This document shows, piece by piece, positions 1 through 5,866 of a stretch of DNA of 6,072 bases. The stretch is taken from positions 1 to 6,072 of the forward strand of contig JBLHGN010000224.1 of the NCBI GenBank assembly GCA_047616325.1. The letters run 5' to 3'. Below the pieces are notes generated by a model. That model worked only from the letters and a program-made list of their open reading frames with translations. It made no database searches and was not told the origin of the DNA. Source of the DNA: JBLHGN01 sp047616325 (lineage in GTDB: Bacteria; Pseudomonadota; Gammaproteobacteria; Pseudomonadales; Cellvibrionaceae). The first letter of the stretch is position 1. The number at the start of each line of letters is the position of its first letter. The translations under genes and the position numbers were made by a program.

Positions 1-132
1 GGTATGGCTTGGAGATGGAAAGGCGGCCAAGCGATCCTCAATTTTCGATCTCATCTAAAAAGCAATCTATTCGATCAGCTTTGGAATGTGATTTATGGCA
101 TGTATCGCCGACCAGTTTACCCTTACGTCTAG
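1..132 (+). CDS. C-terminal fragment of a transposase, probably ISKra4 family (5' end outside window)
   Basis: Frame 1 is open from the first base to a TAG stop at 130-132 and encodes 43 residues. It begins GMAWRWKGGQAILNFRSHLK and continues with a Phe-Asp-x-x-Trp segment. A Gly-Met-x-Trp segment, then Gly-x-Gln-Ala-Ile-Leu-x-x-Arg, then a Phe-Asp-x-x-Trp helix at the very C-terminus is how I remember ISKra4-family transposases ending. Such an enzyme would cut and join insertion-sequence ends. The DDE catalytic residues lie upstream of the window, so intactness cannot be judged. No terminal inverted repeat could be assigned in the sequence that follows. The reading frame is certain and the family is inferred from a short tail. 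Confidence 0.6.
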   Translation, partial: GMAWRWKGGQAILNFRSHLKSNLFDQLWNVIYGMYRRPVYPYV

Positions 133-153
133 TGGCTAGCTGATCTACACCCA

Positions 154-188
154 CTAGGCCTTAGCCCTTTTTGGCCCCAGGCCTTTAG
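154..188. other. Imperfect GC-rich hairpin after the transposase fragment
   Basis: CTAGGCC (154-160) can pair with GGCCTTTAG (180-188) with a two-base bulge, around a loop containing a T-run. It lies 22 bp after the transposase stop, so it could be a weak transcript end or part of the IS terminus. The T-run is in the loop rather than after the stem, which argues against a classical terminator. Confidence 0.2.
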
Positions 189-311
189 ACATAAAACACA
201 TCCATCGGCCTTGTTTCCGTTTTTCCTTCATTTTCCCGTTCAGCGTAAGTTAAGTATTGCCCCGTTAGACTGCCCTCTCACATCGCGTAAAAGATTAAAA
301 ATCTAGCATGA

Positions 312-318
312 AAGAGGA
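312..318 (+). promoter_or_regulatory. Ribosome binding site of the lipoprotein gene
   Basis: AAGAGGA lies 8 bp before the ATG at 327. It is a good Shine-Dalgarno match and supports that start. No convincing -35/-10 pair was found in the ~190 bp upstream. Confidence 0.6.
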
Positions 319-326
319 CACTAACC

Positions 327-911
327 ATGAATACACTAAGCAAACGAATCGGCATTTTTTCCCTCATTATTATCGCCTTTACCCTTACTGCCTGTGGAGC
401 AGAAGTGCACAGTAGTCTACATATAGAAGACGACTACTACGAAGACGACAACTACGTCACCGAATATCATCCGATAAGCGAGCCGCCCCACCTCTTCCAA
501 TTTCACATCATCGACACCTACGGTACCAACACCGAATTTGATGAATTTATTTTCACCGCACTTTCGCCCTATATAAATGCCGGCGAATTTGAAGTGTATT
601 GGGAAATGGAAAGCGACGAGGATTATTGGGTAGAGCTGCGCATTAACGACTACCCAACTACCGACGGCAGCCTGTTAATTTCGTCGGATTACTGCGGGCC
701 CTATTATTTTTGTCACGATCAACAATATCAATTCTGTGAATATACCCCCGGCTTGAGTATAAATTGTGAGACGCCTTCGGAAGAGTTTCACTCCGCTTAT
801 ATCGGTGGCCTACTCTACACGCTGCCGCAGGATCTCTATTTAATACTGCAAATATGCGATAGCAATTTTTACTACTGCGAATACGAAACCCGGCGCGTTT
901 CCCTGGAATAG
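327..911 (+). CDS. Secreted acidic cysteine-rich lipoprotein of unknown function
   Basis: A 194-aa protein I do not recognise. Residues 1-22 form a lipoprotein signal peptide: Lys6 and Arg7, a hydrophobic stretch at 8-20, then the lipobox Leu20-Thr-Ala-Cys23. Gly and Ala follow Cys23, with no Asp at +2, which suggests sorting to the outer membrane. The mature N-terminus (34-46) is very acidic and Tyr-rich, as in a flexible linker. Residues ~55-190 are rich in alternating polar and aromatic residues, consistent with a beta fold. Six further cysteines (123, 129, 137, 147, 177, 184) sit in the C-terminal half and could form three disulfides in the periplasm or at the surface. The start is fixed by the Shine-Dalgarno site and the signal peptide. 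It appears monocistronic, with no functional link to its neighbours visible. That it is a lipoprotein is well supported; its role is unknown. Confidence 0.85.
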   Translation: MNTLSKRIGIFSLIIIAFTLTACGAEVHSSLHIEDDYYEDDNYVTEYHPISEPPHLFQFHIIDTYGTNTEFDEFIFTALSPYINAGEFEVYWEMESDEDYWVELRINDYPTTDGSLLISSDYCGPYYFCHDQQYQFCEYTPGLSINCETPSEEFHSAYIGGLLYTLPQDLYLILQICDSNFYYCEYETRRVSLE

Positions 912-960
912 GTGCATGAAATAGCTGCACGAAATAAGCTCATAAAATTAGCTCAGGTGA
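911..960 (+). repeat. Degenerate ~13-bp tandem repeat
   Basis: Four related units follow one another: GGTGCATGAAAT, AGCTGCACGAAATA, AGCTCATAAAATT, AGCTCAGGTGA. They share an AGCT(G/C)A core and an AAAT tail, but with substitutions and indels. They start at the stop codon of the lipoprotein gene and end at the Shine-Dalgarno-like site of the possible small ORF. Confidence 0.4.
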
Positions 961-962
961 TC
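955..962 (+). promoter_or_regulatory. Strong Shine-Dalgarno match before a possible small ORF
   Basis: AGGTGATC is complementary over all 8 bases to the conserved 3' end of 16S rRNA (GAUCACCU). It ends 6 bp before the ATG at 969. The match covers the downstream part of the anti-SD complement, so aligned spacing is slightly long (about 11 nt from the second G to the ATG). Confidence 0.4.
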
Positions 963-968
963 CACACT

Positions 969-1076
969 ATGGGCTGTAAGCCTACAAATGGGCCTACAAA
1001 TGGGCCTACAAATGGGCCTACAAATGGGCCCACACACCTAGTACAAGCCAAACACCAAAAAAGAGCTAACCTTTAG
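969..1076 (+). CDS. Possible small ORF with Pro-Thr-Asn-Gly repeats
   Basis: ATG at 969 opens a 35-codon frame ending at TAG 1074-1076. The peptide starts MGCK and continues with four PTNG units, each encoded by one 12-bp repeat. A fifth partial unit (Pro-Thr) and a basic tail rich in Lys, Arg, His and Gln (HLVQAKHQKRANL) follow. No signal peptide or membrane segment is visible. For: an 8-base Shine-Dalgarno match upstream and a repeat length divisible by three. Against: a perfect 12-bp repeat keeps whichever frame it has open, so an open frame across it is weak evidence. The minus strand is also open across the repeat, as Pro-Ile-Cys-Arg. Family unknown; it may not be a gene. Confidence 0.3.
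   Translation: MGCKPTNGPTNGPTNGPTNGPTHLVQAKHQKRANL
981..1028 (+). repeat. Four perfect tandem copies of a 12-bp unit
   Basis: The unit CCTACAAATGGG occurs at 981-992, 993-1004, 1005-1016 and 1017-1028 without a mismatch, followed by a partial CC. The preceding ATGGGCTGTAAG resembles a decayed unit. Perfect identity implies recent expansion or copy-number variability by slippage. There are no spacers, so this is not a CRISPR array. Confidence 0.9.
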
Positions 1077-1154
1077 CTTCTCTACCGCAAGCAAAATAGC
1101 CTAAACTTAGGATATAGTAAGAACCGCATACAGAGAGTGATCACCTCGAATTAG

Positions 1155-1200
1155 TTGTACTGAGGCTCAGCGCTGTATGATAAGGTCTGCCAAATATAAT
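1155..1200 (+). promoter_or_regulatory. Possible pip promoter elements
   Basis: A perfect TATAAT lies at 1195-1200, 37 bp before the pip start, but no good -35 sits at the right distance. A second -10-like TATGAT (1176-1181) follows TTGTAC (1155-1160) with a short 15-bp spacer. Either could drive pip; neither is convincing alone. Confidence 0.3.
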
Positions 1201-1237
1201 TCTAACGTAATGGGTGCTCTAAGCCTGTGGGTGGTTC

Positions 1238-2209
1238 ATGCAAATACTGTTTCCAGAAATAAAACCTTATCTACGCCACGATATTGTTGTGGACGACACT
1301 CACACCCTTTATGTGGAAGAGTGTGGCGACCCAGATGGTGTACCCGTGTTATTTGTACATGGCGGCCCTGGAGCAGGGTTTAACAAACACGATCGCCGCT
1401 TTTTTAACCCCGAAAAATACCGCATTATACTTTTTGATCAACGCGGGGCGGGGAGATCCAAACCACACGCCGAACTCACCAACAACACTACGCCACTTTT
1501 AATACAAGATATTGAAACCATACGCGAGAAAATGGGCATCGATAGCTGGATATTGTTCGGCGGTTCCTGGGGCTCGACCCTCAGCCTACTTTATGCCGAG
1601 ACCTATCCTGAACGCGTTAGCGGACTGATATTGCGGGGCATCTTTCTATCCCGCAGTAGCGACCTGAATTGGTTTTACCAAGCCGGTGCCGACCTTATTT
1701 TTCCTGACTATTGGCAGGAATTTATCAAACCCATTGATGCGGAAGATCGCGGCAATATAATCGAGGCCTATTATAAATTGCTGACCGGCGATAACGAGTT
1801 AGCAAAAATGAGTGCCGCCAAAGCGTGGTCGCTGTGGGAGGGTCGCTGCGCCACATTGCGCCCCAGCCCAGAAGTAGTTTCGACATTTTCAGATACCCAC
1901 ATGGCGGTTTCGCTGGCCAGAATCGAAGCGCATTACTTTACCAACGCATCCTTTATTGAAGAAAACCAAATACTTAACAATGCCCATTTGCTGGAGGGCA
2001 TTCCCGGCACCATAGTGCACGGCCGTTACGATATAGTGTGCCCGCTAGACAACGCCTTTGCCCTGCACAACGCCTGGCACGATTCCGAACTGCAAATAAT
2101 TCGCGACGCCGGTCACTCATCGCGAGAACAGGGCATAGTCGACGCCCTGATTAAAGCCACGAATGCCATGGCCTTGCTGCTCTCCGGTGAAGGAGACGAA
2201 AGCTGCTAA
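1238..2209 (+). CDS. pip: Proline iminopeptidase (EC 3.4.11.5), peptidase family S33
   Basis: A cytoplasmic alpha/beta-hydrolase that removes N-terminal proline from peptides; 323 aa, close to the usual ~315. Family marks in order: the oxyanion motif HGGPG at 41-45, DQRGAGRS at 67-74, and the nucleophile elbow GGSWG at 108-112 with Ser110. The acid is Asp265 in GRYD and the base His293 in AGH. The triad spacing closely matches what I recall for the Xanthomonas enzyme (110/266/294). Glu201 (LWEG) and Glu230 (RIEAHYF) correspond to the glutamates that bind the substrate's free amino group. The helical cap lies at roughly 140-235. The ATG at 1238 gives the expected N-terminus, although the upstream GGGTGG is a poor, close ribosome site. 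It is convergent with the operon on the right and probably transcribed alone. No signal peptide is visible. Confidence 0.95.
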   Translation: MQILFPEIKPYLRHDIVVDDTHTLYVEECGDPDGVPVLFVHGGPGAGFNKHDRRFFNPEKYRIILFDQRGAGRSKPHAELTNNTTPLLIQDIETIREKMGIDSWILFGGSWGSTLSLLYAETYPERVSGLILRGIFLSRSSDLNWFYQAGADLIFPDYWQEFIKPIDAEDRGNIIEAYYKLLTGDNELAKMSAAKAWSLWEGRCATLRPSPEVVSTFSDTHMAVSLARIEAHYFTNASFIEENQILNNAHLLEGIPGTIVHGRYDIVCPLDNAFALHNAWHDSELQIIRDAGHSSREQGIVDALIKATNAMALLLSGEGDESC

Positions 2210-2224
2210 AATGCGCTTTAAAGG

Positions 2225-2249
2225 CCGCGAAAGGACTATTTTTGCGCGG
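2225..2249. terminator. Weak bidirectional hairpin between convergent genes
   Basis: CCGCGAAA (2225-2232) pairs with TTTGCGCGG (2241-2249), with a bulged G, around a short loop. It overlaps the stop codon of the sensor kinase and follows the pip stop by 16 bp. Neither strand has a proper U-run directly after the stem, so this is only a candidate shared transcript end. Confidence 0.25.
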
Positions 2250-3552
2250 GGCAAGGCCAGCTAAGCACAAAGCGAGCTCCGCCCAGCGCCGACGAATTTA
2301 CCAGGGCCTCGCCGCAGTGCCAACGCATAATGCGGCGCACAATAGACAAGCCCAACCCGAAGCCACTCTTCTTTTCCTGCGTTTCGTTGCGCAACCGCAC
2401 AAATGCGTCGAACACGCGCTCCCTATCGGCTGGCACCACACCCGGCCCATCGTCCTCTACCGCCACCGTATAGTTAAGCCCCTTATTCGCCAACAGCGAC
2501 GGCTCAACACTTAGCTGAAGATGAATTTTCGAGACGGCAAATTTAAACGCATTTTGAATCACGTTGTGCAAACAGCGCTCCATAAGTATCCAGTCACACT
2601 CCACGGAACAGTCGCCCAAACGATTGTCCACACTCACACTAATACCGCTTGCTTGATCGCGCTGCGGCCCATTTACCTTTAATAGTTCTTCGACCAGTGC
2701 GCCAATATCGCCCTCCCGTAGCACCAGCTGCTGACTCTGCTGCTCAAATCCCGCATAGGTAAGCAGCTCGTGTATTAGCTTTTCCATGTCACTCACATCT
2801 TGACGAACATTCGCCACCTGCTTTTTGATCGCGGCGGAATCATCCGTGTCCATCGCCATCTGTAGGGCAAACTTCATGCGCGCTAAGGGTGTGCGCAACT
2901 CGTGCGACACGGCATAGGTCATTTCCTTGTGCGACGAAATCAAGGCGCTCACTCGCTGCGACATGGCATTAAACGCTGCAGCGAGAGGAAATACCGCAGA
3001 GCCCTGGCCAAGCTCAGCAATGCTCGATACGCCCTCTTTGCCTACTTGTTGGGTATGGCGCTCCAGTTTTGATAGGTCGCGCGCCAGAGGCCAAATCCAA
3101 AAATAAATCACCACGGCAATAACCAGGTAAAAAACACACAATAAGGCGATGTAAATAAACCGGTAGCCTTGATTGGCTTGCGGAAGTGTCACGCGCACAA
3201 TGAAGTCACTCTGGGCGACGCGCTGGTAACTAGACTTGCGTCCTTCGCTGTCAAAAATAGACACCAATTCGCCGCTGGCAATACGGTGCTGCATGGTCGA
3301 TTGAGCAAAATCTTCCAAAGAAAAAAGTTCGATCTGGCGCTTGAGCGTGCGGCTCAGCAGCGCACACTTGTCTACGGCTTGGTCGTGAGTCAAACCCGCT
3401 AACTCAAACTCAAGTACCTGCAAAAACGAAGATTCATACGGGCCCACTTGGGGTTCTGGGCTATAAAACTGCCACAGCCTATCGGTGCCCAAACCCACCA
3501 ACACCACGGACACTACAATTAAAAAATAAAGCGATAAAAAGGCGCGATTCAC
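2236..3552 (-). CDS. rstB: RstB-like sensor histidine kinase
   Basis: An inner-membrane kinase that would phosphorylate the regulator encoded just upstream. Counting from the GTG at 3552 (438 aa): TM1 at about 4-21; a periplasmic sensor region at about 25-130; TM2 at about 132-154; HAMP at about 155-205; HisKA with His217 in SHELRTP; HATPase with N box around Asn334, G1 EDDGPG (366-371) and G2 GFGLGLS (397-403). Identity with what I recall of E. coli RstB is clear in HELLTYA, LMERCLHN and GGARFVLSWP; RstB is 433 aa. The start is uncertain. TTG at 3561 overlaps the regulator stop and adds three residues; GTG at 3552 begins 2 bp after that stop and matches the RstB N-terminus better (MNRAFLSLYF). 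Neither has a strong Shine-Dalgarno, so translational coupling is likely. The natural signal is unknown. Vibrio CarS/VprB, linked to cationic peptide resistance, may be a related kinase, but I cannot tell orthology here. Confidence 0.93.
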   Translation of the reverse strand: MNRAFLSLYFLIVVSVVLVGLGTDRLWQFYSPEPQVGPYESSFLQVLEFELAGLTHDQAVDKCALLSRTLKRQIELFSLEDFAQSTMQHRIASGELVSIFDSEGRKSSYQRVAQSDFIVRVTLPQANQGYRFIYIALLCVFYLVIAVVIYFWIWPLARDLSKLERHTQQVGKEGVSSIAELGQGSAVFPLAAAFNAMSQRVSALISSHKEMTYAVSHELRTPLARMKFALQMAMDTDDSAAIKKQVANVRQDVSDMEKLIHELLTYAGFEQQSQQLVLREGDIGALVEELLKVNGPQRDQASGISVSVDNRLGDCSVECDWILMERCLHNVIQNAFKFAVSKIHLQLSVEPSLLANKGLNYTVAVEDDGPGVVPADRERVFDAFVRLRNETQEKKSGFGLGLSIVRRIMRWHCGEALVNSSALGGARFVLSWPCPAQK

Positions 3553-3554
3553 TG

Positions 3555-4244
3555 TTACCAAGCATCCGCTACAAACAGGTAACCCTTACCCCACACCGTT
3601 TTAATTTTGCTGGGGTTGTCGGAACTGTCGCCCAATTTTTTACGGATGTGGGAAATGCGCACATCGATGGTTCGATCGAGTCCATCGTAGGGGCGGCTGT
3701 AGATAACGTTGAATAAATACTCGCGGCTCAATATCACTCCCGCTTTTTTGGCCAGTTCGTTGAGAAGATCAAATTCGTGAGTGGAAAAGGGCACCTCTTC
3801 GCCTTTGAGTGTCACCTTGCGGGCAGGCGCATTAACCGACAATGGCCCAAACAGCAACTCCGCTTCGCCGGTTTTGGTTTCAATTTGAGAACGCCGCAAC
3901 AGTGCCCGAATGCGCGCCAGCAACACTCTCGGTTCGGCTGGTTTTATTACGTAGTCATCGGCACCAAACTCTAAGCCGAGCACCTGATCCATATCCGAAT
4001 CGCGCGCAGTGAGCATTAAAATTGGTCCTTCGAATTTAGGGCGAATTTCTTTGCAAATGGTCAGGCCGTCTTTACCGGGTAGCATAACATCCAGAATCAC
4101 AATGTCCGGCAGTAATTCACTGACAGCGCGCGGCACGTTGTGGCCCATGCCTTCGACCACCACCTTAAAACCGTTGTTCTCCAAATAATCTTTCACAAGC
4201 GACGCTAACCTGTCGTCGTCTTCGGCCAATAGCACCATTGTCAT
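3555..4244 (-). CDS. rstA: RstA-like response regulator (OmpR/PhoB family)
   Basis: A cytoplasmic DNA-binding regulator, 229 aa. Receiver domain at about 1-118: acidic pocket Glu8-Asp9-Asp10, phosphoacceptor Asp52 in ILDVMLPGKDG, Thr79 and Lys101 (IKP). Winged-helix domain at about 130-227: recognition-helix region DRTIDVRISHIRKKL and the wing hairpin KTVWGKGYLF. The segments PYDGLDR, VLLARIRALLRR and the end GYLFVADAW are close to E. coli RstA as remembered. The ATG at 4244 was chosen because GGAG at 4258-4255 lies 9 nt upstream and because it overlaps the DUF3019 stop by one base (TGATG), typical of coupling. A GTG at 4259 would add five residues. It probably activates its own operon through the RstA-box-like site at 5861-5874. 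Confidence 0.95.
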   Translation of the reverse strand: MTMVLLAEDDDRLASLVKDYLENNGFKVVVEGMGHNVPRAVSELLPDIVILDVMLPGKDGLTICKEIRPKFEGPILMLTARDSDMDQVLGLEFGADDYVIKPAEPRVLLARIRALLRRSQIETKTGEAELLFGPLSVNAPARKVTLKGEEVPFSTHEFDLLNELAKKAGVILSREYLFNVIYSRPYDGLDRTIDVRISHIRKKLGDSSDNPSKIKTVWGKGYLFVADAW

Positions 4245-4654
4245 CAGAAAAAGCTCCACGCATTGCGGCGGCGACGCCGATACTGAGTATTGTCTTGCAC
4301 CACTTCAAATGCTTCAGTCACCAATAGATCATCGCTAACCATTTCTTTTAGCTGGAAATCGATGTTGCGCGACGTAGAAATTTCTATGTAATGCTCACCG
4401 TTTAATTCGTCCTCCCAGCACCTTAAGGGCAAGCGCTTCTCACTTTGATACAAGCACAGGGAGCGCCCCACCTTCGAGGTCCAACTTATTTCCAACTCGT
4501 CGCGGCACACCTGTTCACCTTCAGACAATACACACAAACGCGGTTTAATTGAAAACTGAATGAGCGGCATCGCGTGGGCGGCGTCGGGTGGCCGCGCATA
4601 GCCAGAAGTTTGAGCGCTCGCTAACGGCGAGACGGCCACCCCACAAAGAAGCAT
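4244..4654 (-). CDS. DUF3019 family periplasmic protein
   Basis: A protein with the hallmarks I recall for DUF3019: a core reading KPRLCVLSEGEQVCRDELE, then SLCLYQ, LRCW, ISTSRNIDF, EAFEVVQ and the tail QYRRRRRNAWSFF. Function is unknown; the family is usually found beside RstA/RstB-type systems. Four mature cysteines (41, 50, 67, 79) suggest two disulfides in the periplasm. Coordinates use the first conventional start, ATG at 4654 (136 aa), but this leaves a signal peptide of only 14 residues with no positive charge (cut after Ala-Ser-Ala14). The frame stays open upstream and encodes FRPVASRVRLGFWGCA, a proper charged and hydrophobic signal start. The true start is therefore probably an ATT at 4705 with an excellent ribosome site. 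The gene lies between the barrel-protein gene and the regulator and overlaps the regulator by one base. Confidence 0.88.
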   Translation of the reverse strand: MLLCGVAVSPLASAQTSGYARPPDAAHAMPLIQFSIKPRLCVLSEGEQVCRDELEISWTSKVGRSLCLYQSEKRLPLRCWEDELNGEHYIEISTSRNIDFQLKEMVSDDLLVTEAFEVVQDNTQYRRRRRNAWSFF

Positions 4655-4705
4655 TGCACACCCCCAAAAGCCCAGCCTAACACGAGATGCTACGGGCCTA
4701 AAAAT
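4655..4705 (-). other. Probable N-terminal extension of the DUF3019 gene with an AUU start
   Basis: Seventeen in-frame codons upstream of the annotated ATG run from ATT at 4705-4703. They add three arginines and extra hydrophobic residues, completing a normal signal peptide. No ATG, GTG or TTG exists in frame between the upstream stop (TAG 4720-4718) and the ATG at 4654. The extension overlaps the last three bases of the mipA-like gene (4700-4698), so translation could be coupled. Confidence 0.5.
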
Positions 4706-5780
4706 GATACTCTCCCCCTATAAATGCTGCCGTTACTGCGTCGTCATCTAATAGAGGACTGTTGGAAATCTCCGCACCTAGCCAGCGCTTGTGCACCACC
4801 CCCACAAGATCCCAGCGCTTAGAAATACGGTAGCGCCAATCGGCTTTTAAATAATACGAGGTACCGGCATTTGGCACATAGGCATCTTGCGCATTGTCTA
4901 CTTCATCGGGGCGAACACCGTAGTAGTAGTCGAGGGTTTTACTGTCTTTCCATTCAAAACCACCAGAGAATATAAAGCGATGATTTTGGTAGCGCAGCGT
5001 GCGTGCAAGCGAGCCCCTCATCTGACTGCCCTGGTGTACAGAAGTAGCATCTGCCAACACTTGCAGCCCAAGGTCAATATCGCAGAAAGCGTGTGAATAC
5101 TCAAAACCCACCAAACCCGCCAGGCCTCGTTTAGGAAGGTCATCAAAGCGAATAATCTGGGAGCCCGGGGTGACAACCTCCGGCTCTGGGGCTGGGCCGT
5201 CTACTACTACATCTTGCCCGTCACTGGAGAGAGTGAAACGAAATGCGGGGGTGGGTGCGGGGGTAGCGCTAGGGCTTGGCGTTCCCTCATTCCCAGAACT
5301 ATCGCCAGAGACCCGAACCACCGGCGAATTAGGGCTAAAGCTTTCTCCCTGCGCCCCCCCATCTTCAAGTGAAAAATTGCCAATGCTACGGTCTTTAAAA
5401 TAAATATGATCGTAGGCCAAAGTGCCCACCACATTTAACATGCTGTTATTGGTTTCAAATAAGGTGAAACCTAGGGTATCGGTTTCGAAAAAGAAACGTT
5501 TGCCGTAATACGTGAGCGAAGGAATTAATACAATCGGAATAGGGTCTCGGCCAACTACCGGATTAGAGCGAACGCCGGCCCCAACGGCCACCGAAAATTC
5601 CCATTTGCCCACCGCAATACAGCCTTCATTGGCGGCGCTGCAGCCCTCGCTGTTGTTAGCCTCTGAAGCAACCACAGTCGCAGCAAACCCAAGGTAAAAA
5701 CAGGTTGCGGAAAACACAGCACACACCAAAACAAGTTTGCGCACTGGCTTGGGTATCACGCTTAGGGGATAAGGCGTCAA
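4698..5780 (-). CDS. MipA/OmpV-family outer-membrane protein with a long low-complexity insertion
   Basis: Predicted outer-membrane beta-barrel, 360 aa from the TTG at 5780. Signal peptide at about 1-38 (basic KPVRK, hydrophobic core, cut near TVVA). A Cys pair (46, 54) precedes the first strand KWEFSVAVGAGVRSNP. Family features include PIVLIPSLTYYGKRFFFETD, the Gly-rich LGFTLFE region and a C-terminal strand ending GGEYHF with the terminal Phe used in barrel insertion. Members usually run about 250 residues. The excess lies mainly at about 139-209, a Pro/Ser/Thr/Gly-rich acidic segment probably in a surface loop. The frame is open further to a TTG at 5828, but that codon is only 3 bp after the predicted transcription start and gives an over-long N-terminus. 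TTG 5780 follows a purine-rich AAAAGAGAAG at 5 nt. It is the first gene of the operon. Family members bind MltA or are osmotically regulated, but the role here is unknown. Confidence 0.85.
   Translation of the reverse strand: MTPYPLSVIPKPVRKLVLVCAVFSATCFYLGFAATVVASEANNSEGCSAANEGCIAVGKWEFSVAVGAGVRSNPVVGRDPIPIVLIPSLTYYGKRFFFETDTLGFTLFETNNSMLNVVGTLAYDHIYFKDRSIGNFSLEDGGAQGESFSPNSPVVRVSGDSSGNEGTPSPSATPAPTPAFRFTLSSDGQDVVVDGPAPEPEVVTPGSQIIRFDDLPKRGLAGLVGFEYSHAFCDIDLGLQVLADATSVHQGSQMRGSLARTLRYQNHRFIFSGGFEWKDSKTLDYYYGVRPDEVDNAQDAYVPNAGTSYYLKADWRYRISKRWDLVGVVHKRWLGAEISNSPLLDDDAVTAAFIGGEYHF
4712..4717 (-). promoter_or_regulatory. Ribosome binding site that favours the AUU start
   Basis: On the minus strand GGGGAG (4717-4712), inside a longer purine run, is followed by 6 nt and then ATT at 4705. 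Position and strength are ideal for that codon and useless for the ATG at 4654, which has only a G-run (4665-4661) before it. Confidence 0.5.
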
Positions 5781-5837
5781 AATAGCTTCTCTTTTAGCGG
5801 AACACAAAGCCCATGGTGATTGGCGCAAGGCCTTTTA

Positions 5838-5866
5838 TCTATAGCTATTTGGCAAAAAAGTGTAAA
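5838..5866 (-). promoter_or_regulatory. Sigma-70 promoter of the mipA-DUF3019-rstA-rstB operon
   Basis: On the minus strand the -35 TTTACA (5866-5861) and -10 TATAGA (5843-5838) each match the consensus at 5 of 6 positions and are separated by exactly 17 bp. Transcription should begin near 5831, leaving a 5' leader of about 50 nt before the TTG at 5780. This argues that the operon starts there. Confidence 0.65.

Larger units (their letters stand above)
912..1237. other. 326-bp intergenic gap with repeats and a possible small ORF
   Basis: No conventional gene is visible between the lipoprotein and pip. The gap holds a degenerate repeat (911-960), a perfect 12-bp tandem repeat (981-1028) inside a possible small ORF (969-1076), a short AT-rich hairpin (1064-1078) and two weak -10-like elements before pip. 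No clear terminator for the lipoprotein gene was found. Confidence 0.7.

Noticed and set aside
658..930. 90-codon minus-strand frame opposite the lipoprotein gene
   Set aside because: It lies almost wholly antisense to a well-supported gene and has no domain features or ribosome site; it is a shadow frame.
981..1028. CRISPR array
   Set aside because: The 12-bp units abut directly with no spacers and are far too short.
1056..1078. Minus-strand intrinsic terminator (AGCTAA/TTAGCT stem followed by a T-run)
   Set aside because: The stem is short and AT-rich, and no minus-strand gene leads into it.
1177..1383. Plus-strand frame overlapping the start of pip
   Set aside because: Its C-terminal part is pip read in another frame and its composition is not protein-like.
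5247..5274. G-quadruplex-like G-runs on the plus strand
   Set aside because: Four G-runs exist, but one loop is 8 nt, and the composition is explained by Pro/Ala/Thr codons of the low-complexity insertion on the other strand.
5170..5434. Frames on both strands across the barrel-protein insertion
   Set aside because: They arise from low-complexity, stop-poor codons of the real gene.
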